Origin: Marsupella aquatica
Taxonomy: Eukaryota > Marchantiophyta
Length of the DNA: 64,000 nucleotides
Assembly: GCA_973895155.1 (NCBI GenBank)
Contig: OZ316896.1
Location: 9,176,001 to 9,240,000 of the forward strand
Direction: 5' to 3'
Part shown: one piece after another, positions 59,320 through 64,000 of the stretch
Layout of the letters: each line of letters begins with the position of its first letter
Position numbering within the stretch: the first letter of the stretch is position 1
Position numbers and translations under genes: made by a program
Notes under the pieces: generated by a model
The model's database searches: none
What the model was told of the DNA's origin: nothing
What the model saw: only the letters and a program-made list of their open reading frames with translations

Positions 59320-59565
59320 ATGAACAGTGTGCCAGGGGATTAGCCTTGATTCCGGAGGTCTCAGGTTCAAACCCCCTCCCCCCCCCCCCCCCCCCCCCCC
59401 CCTCCCTTCCCCTTCACACACAAAGGGTGTGGAGGGTATGTGTGAGTGTGTGTATGGCTAGGGGGAGGTACTTCTTTCTCTTCAGCCCCTGGCTGGCGGG
59501 AGCGTAATGTCTATCCTGTGTTGGATGGCTCTGCCTTTGGCTTACAAGGCGAAAAAAAGGTGTGA
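59320..59565 (+). mobile_element. tRNA-derived SINE, copy 4 (shortened)
   Basis: Has the head (GTGCCAGGGGATTAGCC, then GGTCTCAGGTTCAAACCC as B-box region), a C-run of about 25-30 bases directly after the B-box, the ACACACAAAGGGTGTGGAGGG block, and the 3' end GTCTATCCTGTGTTGGATGG with an A-rich tail. The central body block present in copies 1-3 is missing. Confidence 0.85.
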
Positions 59566-59969
59566 CCCAGTCTAAAAGTAAAATCTTGGAAAGTGACCAC
59601 TTAATTGTCGTCTGTCACCAAACACTAAGGTAGTGGCAATAACATCAGAGACACTCTTTCCAACAAGACTTGACTGGGTCCTAGTGGTATATATCAAGTC
59701 CAGTTCAGATGACCACTAGGACCCAGTCAATTGTTCTGTCCTGACAATTATGATTCACTTTCAACTCTGGGTTGTGCAAAAGTGTGTGCACAACACGCGT
59801 TTATAAAAGTTATATAGAATAATCTATTAATGAAGAAACACAAAACATGAAACTCAGGTTTTCCCTTGCCTACAAGCTAGAGGCAGTTTCCCTTTCAAAA
59901 AGCTACTCAACAATAATTATGGAACGTCTATGTTATTTTAGGATATAATTGCAACCTGAAGCTACTATT
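59566..59969. other. Spacer without a supported gene
   Basis: Contains a diverged inverted pair around GACTGGGTCCTAGTGG (59668) and CCACTAGGACCCAGTC (about 59712), giving a hairpin with arms of about 16 bp. No ORF of note. Confidence 0.5.
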
Positions 59970-60635
59970 TGTTAGACTCTTACTCTTGGGTCTGAATCTA
60001 GAATGGGATCTAGCTAAGAGTCTTGGTGATTGCAATTATTCAAACTATAGTCAGGTACTTGATTAAAATTAGGTGTGCCACTACGTACTATATTCACTAG
60101 AAGGAGTTTGGAGGTATTGAATAATGTGAGCAAATATAAGAAGGAACTTTTGTTACCCTCGAGAGTGTTGTTAGCAAGACACTAGTGGTTTACAATTTCT
60201 TTTGCTTTTTGCTGCCTTTAATATTTTGTGTGTTTTTTCATGAATACAGATGGCTAGCGAGTTCGCTAGCAAAAAGAGGAGTCCCAAAAATGTATGTTAT
60301 CAACCAGGTTCTTGTCAGCAGGCAATTGGAGATAGAAAACTTAGGGGTCATGTGAGGAAAAATTTTGCTCATGTGAGGAAAAATTTACTGTTTCCTCACA
60401 CGTCACAATGACCCAGGAGTTAGGCTCATTGTTACACAACTATCTAAACAATAGACAGTGATCTTAGTCTATGGAGATTGGTATTACTGGTGAACCTAAA
60501 ACTCAGTGAAGCTCTCTTGTTTGTTCTTGTGGATGCAGCCTGTGGAGAGATGAACCACATATGGCTTGTATTGACTTCTTCCTCACTGGATATTTCACAT
60601 GTGCATGTTGTCTATGAGTGGTCCATTACTCAACA
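59970..60635 (+). repeat. Possible diverged LTR of the Copia family
   Basis: Begins TGTTAGACTCTTACTCTTGGG, similar to the solo LTR start. It contains GTTAGGCTCATTGTTAC, a run around GAACCTAAAACTCAGTGAAGC, and GAGATGAACCACATATGG, and ends near TTACTCAACA. The order matches the LTRs at 6730 and 51241, but the middle is longer, so it may contain an insertion. A near-perfect palindrome, GCTAGCGA-G-TTCGCTAGC, lies at 60253-60270. Confidence 0.5.
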
Positions 60636-62140
60636 CTCTTCACATGTCTATGGTCTAGACTAAAACCTAGCCCCATAGACCATGACTTTGGGGACGTAGC
60701 TGAAGTTGGAAGTGCAGGTAGAGAACAGCAATTGATAAGAGGGTGAATCGGCCAAACTTGAATGTACTCACCTCTATTTATGTTCAAACAATGAACACTC
60801 AAACTATTGTAAAATAAGGGCTATTAATGGTATAGTGTGAAGCAAGGACTTACCGTACTACCACCTGACTTTGGGCAATTAAAAAAAACCCCAAAAAATC
60901 GAATCACATCTCAAATATTCTTGGAGTGAGCCAAAGAACCAAAAATATGAAGGTACTCAGCGCCAAAACTTGAAAGAGTCAACTTTCGTATTGAAAAGTA
61001 GAAAAATATAATTTCAAGAAAGTGTGGATAGTGAACAAGTGAAACTAAGACAATGTGGGGAAAAGAATAATAAATGAAAATTAAAACAATTACCCTAGAT
61101 TCTTATGCATTTACAAGATATCGTACCTTCTTGCATTGACAGCGTATAGGGTCACTTTATTAGCAAAGCCATCTTAAAATTTTAGAGCATATTAATCATT
61201 AAAAATTATTCTGACTCTTGTATGGAGAACACAAAGGTATCAATCTGCAAAGATTTCAAAAACCACTCTCTTGCATTTAGAATAACTTTAGCAATCTAAA
61301 AATATTATTAAAATCTTCTCTTACATTAAACCTATGGGTAAACATTCTTAACCCAAGTCATACTTCATTTGAAAACAAAGAATCTCAAAAAGCCTCCTCA
61401 AATAAAGCTTGAGTGCATTAATAAGTTTAATAATACGCCAACTTTCCATGACATATCTTTGACCAGGGGCCTCCAGAAATGATGTAAATTTAGCGATTTT
61501 TGTGTCATTTTACTCTACTTAAGACAGCCCCTGATGACGGAATGTGTGAATTGGTGGAATAGGAATTACTTCTATGGGTTTGCTCAAAAAACAATTTGTT
61601 GACAAAGACCCAAAATATGTTTATGATGAGTGAAGGTTGGGAAACAAAAAAAAACCCAAATGCGCGCTCAGCCAACACAATTTTTTTGACACTTGGCTCA
61701 CTTGAGGTGAGCGTAGTCAAATGGCAGTATGGTACATGTACTCACCTTTATTTATGTTCAAAGAATAGGCACTCAAGAATATAATACAAGCATGAAGAGA
61801 AGCGAGAATAAGGGCTTGGTATAGTGTGAAGCTGAGTAAAGCATCTATTGTAGACTGTGACTTTAGCTAGGATGGCGGCAGGGAACTATTATCAGGTGGG
61901 GGTAGAAATGGATCTCAGTAAATGTTTTTGTTCTCACCAGTTATTGATTGTTGTTATCCAAAAGACGGGTCATCAACCTAGCTAGTAGAATGTATGACGA
62001 ATCCCACCTGACCTGCTCTATTACAGTCTATATTTTGACGCTACTCTATGGTGAATCCTTCTTTCAGTATTTTGTCTTATTTGTATATCTTTATTTCAAT
62101 CTCATCATTTGTATTATTTAGATACACTTGGAGTGTCTAA
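60636..62140. other. Spacer without a supported gene
   Basis: AT-rich. Two related segments, around GTACTCACCTCTATTTATGTTCAAA (60767) and GTACTCACCTTTATTTATGTTCAAA (61738), mark an old direct duplication about 970 bp apart. Both are followed by ACACTCAA or GCACTCAA and then a GGCTATTAATGG/GGGCTTGGTATAGTGTGAAGC segment. Confidence 0.55.
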
Positions 62141-62940
62141 TGTGAGATCATGCTACCTATAGGAGATTGAAGTTGCCATGACTAAGATGGCAAGCCCCAG
62201 TAACCTGATTGGGAAAACCCACCCCAAATCCGATCATGATGAACCATGAGCATCCTACAATTAGCAAGTCCAATTCAAGCGACCTACTACAGCCAACACC
62301 TTTTTACTATCTTGTCCCCCAACCTTAGCTAAATACTATCCTATCTTCAAAAATATTTTTATTGCTAAGTTGCCCCCCATTTTGTATATATGAGTTACTT
62401 TCACCATTTTGGTTAACTACACATGATTTCTCATTGGTGGGCTGACACATGGTGAGGCGCTATTGGCTCCACCTTACCCTGGCCAAGTTTACCCCACCTG
62501 GTTGGTTCTTTCCCATTTTTTGGACAAGCCCTACACCAACAAGGCTGGCCCCCTCCCTCTCTCAAGTTTCAATCCCAACCCTGACTACCTGGCTGGCTGG
62601 ATAGTAAAAAGCTGTAGCCACCAACCCCATCTTATGTATTGTAAATGAAGTTGATCACATTTCCTGGCATGATATTCCGATAGATTGAGGCATCCAATCC
62701 AACTGAAACATAACACTACGTACTCCTCTGAGTTTTGCAAGAGCCATCCCGGACAGAAACCGCACTTGGGGGTGTCTGCTGTGTCCACGAGATCATGCTA
62801 CGTATTGACAGAAGATTGACGTTGCGATGATTAAGATGACAAGACCCAGCAACCTCATTGGCAAAACCACCCCAAAACTGATTGTCATGATGAACCCCAT
62901 GAGCATCACCAAGTTCTGGGCGACAACAGCATTGCAATAG
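62141..62940. repeat. Direct duplication, 62141-62290 and 62788-62940
   Basis: Both copies contain GAGATCATGCTAC, AAGATGNCAAG, CCNCAGTAACCT or its variant, and ATCATGATGAACC...ATGAGCATC in order. The minus strand of the second copy encodes a strongly hydrophobic stretch (MLMGFIMTISFGVVLPMRL) that would suit a membrane exon; the first copy has the same frame with changes. The family is not recognised. A segment resembling the 9.2-kb TIR element end lies between the copies (about 62310-62410). Confidence 0.55.
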
Positions 62941-64000
62941 ATCGATCCAAGAGAGATATCCAAGCAGAGCAAGAACACCGGCAGATAAACATGGATGAAC
63001 GGCAGCCAATCCCGCTAGATATGAAGAGGAGGTGAGTACGTAGCTGTAAGACTTGGTGATCGATCAGACACAGTCAAATCTTTCTCTTTCCTGTCACTTG
63101 GCCACAATCTTATTTAAGTAGGGAAGAATTTTGGCAGGAAACTGTCCATTGAAGTGACCCCAGGAATTCACAAACGCATGATGTCGGCTGATTGCAACTA
63201 GTAAGCATCATCATTGGAATGTACATGATCATTTAGCTTCACAACTCACACATTGGACCAATTTAATGAGGCACATGAACCGGACACGAACCTGATTTCA
63301 AACATCATACAGGCATCACTACTGAAAATAAAACCTTGAAGCCCAAACTTGTGAAAAGAAATTGTGAGCACAGGGAAAATTGGACACATTGTGTTGCAGA
63401 GTGTGAGGCAGCAGACTGGCACAAGACTTAGTACAGTGAACTCTGGATAAGCTCACACTCAATAAACACTTACCCTTGATTAGTGCATGCCATCATGTTC
63501 TTCCCCTTTTTTCTACACGGGATAAGCCATGTTTAAGCGTTTTTTCTAAGCGCACATAGGGCTAAAATCATTTTGCTAAACGACAACTTTATAAGCGCTT
63601 ACCTTGGATAAGTGATTGAATGCGCTTATATGTAAATGCATAAACTCCATAAATGTCATTTACCGATAAATGCATGCCCATTATTAGTAGAGTACATAAT
63701 GCACTTAAGGAGTTTTTTGGCTTGATCTGGATGGCGAATGCTTTGGCCAGCTTCATAGGTGGAAGACATTGAAAGGGACTTTTAGTCTAGATGGCAGAGG
63801 GACCTATATTGCAGTGAAATACAATGCTGAGACAGTGGAGGGCGAAGTAGACCAGGCAGGAAGCTCCTTAGTTGAAGGGGACTGCTCAGTCCAACTGCCG
63901 TGGTACTGAAGAAGTTGTGTAGGCTCAGTGTAGGAACTGTAGTCCACTTTTGTTTTTACTATGCATTGGACACAAAATGTTATCATTTTGAAATAAAGTT
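62941..64000. other. Window end; possible TIR-type transposon start at 63437
   Basis: From 63437 the string CAGTGAACTCTGGATAAG, followed by repeated AAGCG and GATAAG motifs, resembles the terminus of a Tc1/mariner-pogo element. The partner end is not in the window. Frames from 63720 onward have no conserved transposase motif that I can confirm. 62941-63436 shows nothing. Confidence 0.3.

Overview
The window is nuclear DNA from a land plant. It has spliced genes with GT-AG introns and plant-specific families: a calcineurin B-like Ca2+ sensor, a hevein-domain GH19 chitinase-like protein, the Mediator subunit MED16/SFR6 and a plant PPR-SMR protein. It also carries a Copia element primed by initiator tRNA-Met, tRNA-derived SINEs and much AT-rich repeat DNA. 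The proteins are recognisable but clearly diverged from their Arabidopsis relatives. Together with the short introns in the genes and the repeat-laden spacers this fits a seed-free plant (lycophyte, fern or bryophyte), but that is an inference and the species cannot be fixed from the sequence alone.

Layout. 1-1.6 kb: the 3' end of an unrecognised minus-strand gene (three exons). 2.3-7.06 kb: a decayed Copia element on the minus strand, with its 5' LTR, PBS, gag and protease-integrase but cut off at the start of reverse transcriptase. 8.3-12.0 kb: stacked tandem duplications and a nested TIR transposon. 14.6-17.2 kb (+): a complete 8-exon CBL gene. 17.3-21.1 kb: a duplicated CBL 3' segment, two SINEs with perfect target-site duplications, and minisatellite. 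22.8-25.0 kb (-): a 3-exon hevein/GH19 chitinase-like gene with a TATA box. 28.06-28.70 kb (-): a single-exon secreted proline-rich protein. 29.7-36.8 kb: repeats, possible gene relics and a third SINE with a triplicated body. 36.8-44.9 kb (+): complete 16-exon MED16. 46.1 kb (-): one terminal exon of an unknown gene converging on MED16. 47-52.2 kb: TIR elements, minisatellites and a solo LTR of the same Copia family. 53.2-56.1 kb (+): an intronless PPR-SMR coding sequence. 57.5-64 kb: repeats, a fourth SINE, a diverged LTR and transposon-like ends.

The genes do not form a functional cluster. CBL proteins act at membranes with CIPK kinases, MED16 acts in the RNA polymerase II Mediator tail, the PPR-SMR protein is probably organellar, and the chitinase-like and proline-rich proteins are secreted. 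The most unusual gene is the chitinase-like one: its ORF and splice sites are intact, yet the canonical second catalytic Glu and the aromatic chitin-binding residues of the hevein domain are absent. Most of the remaining interest lies in the transposon record, where insertion events can be read base by base from target duplications and paralogous empty sites.
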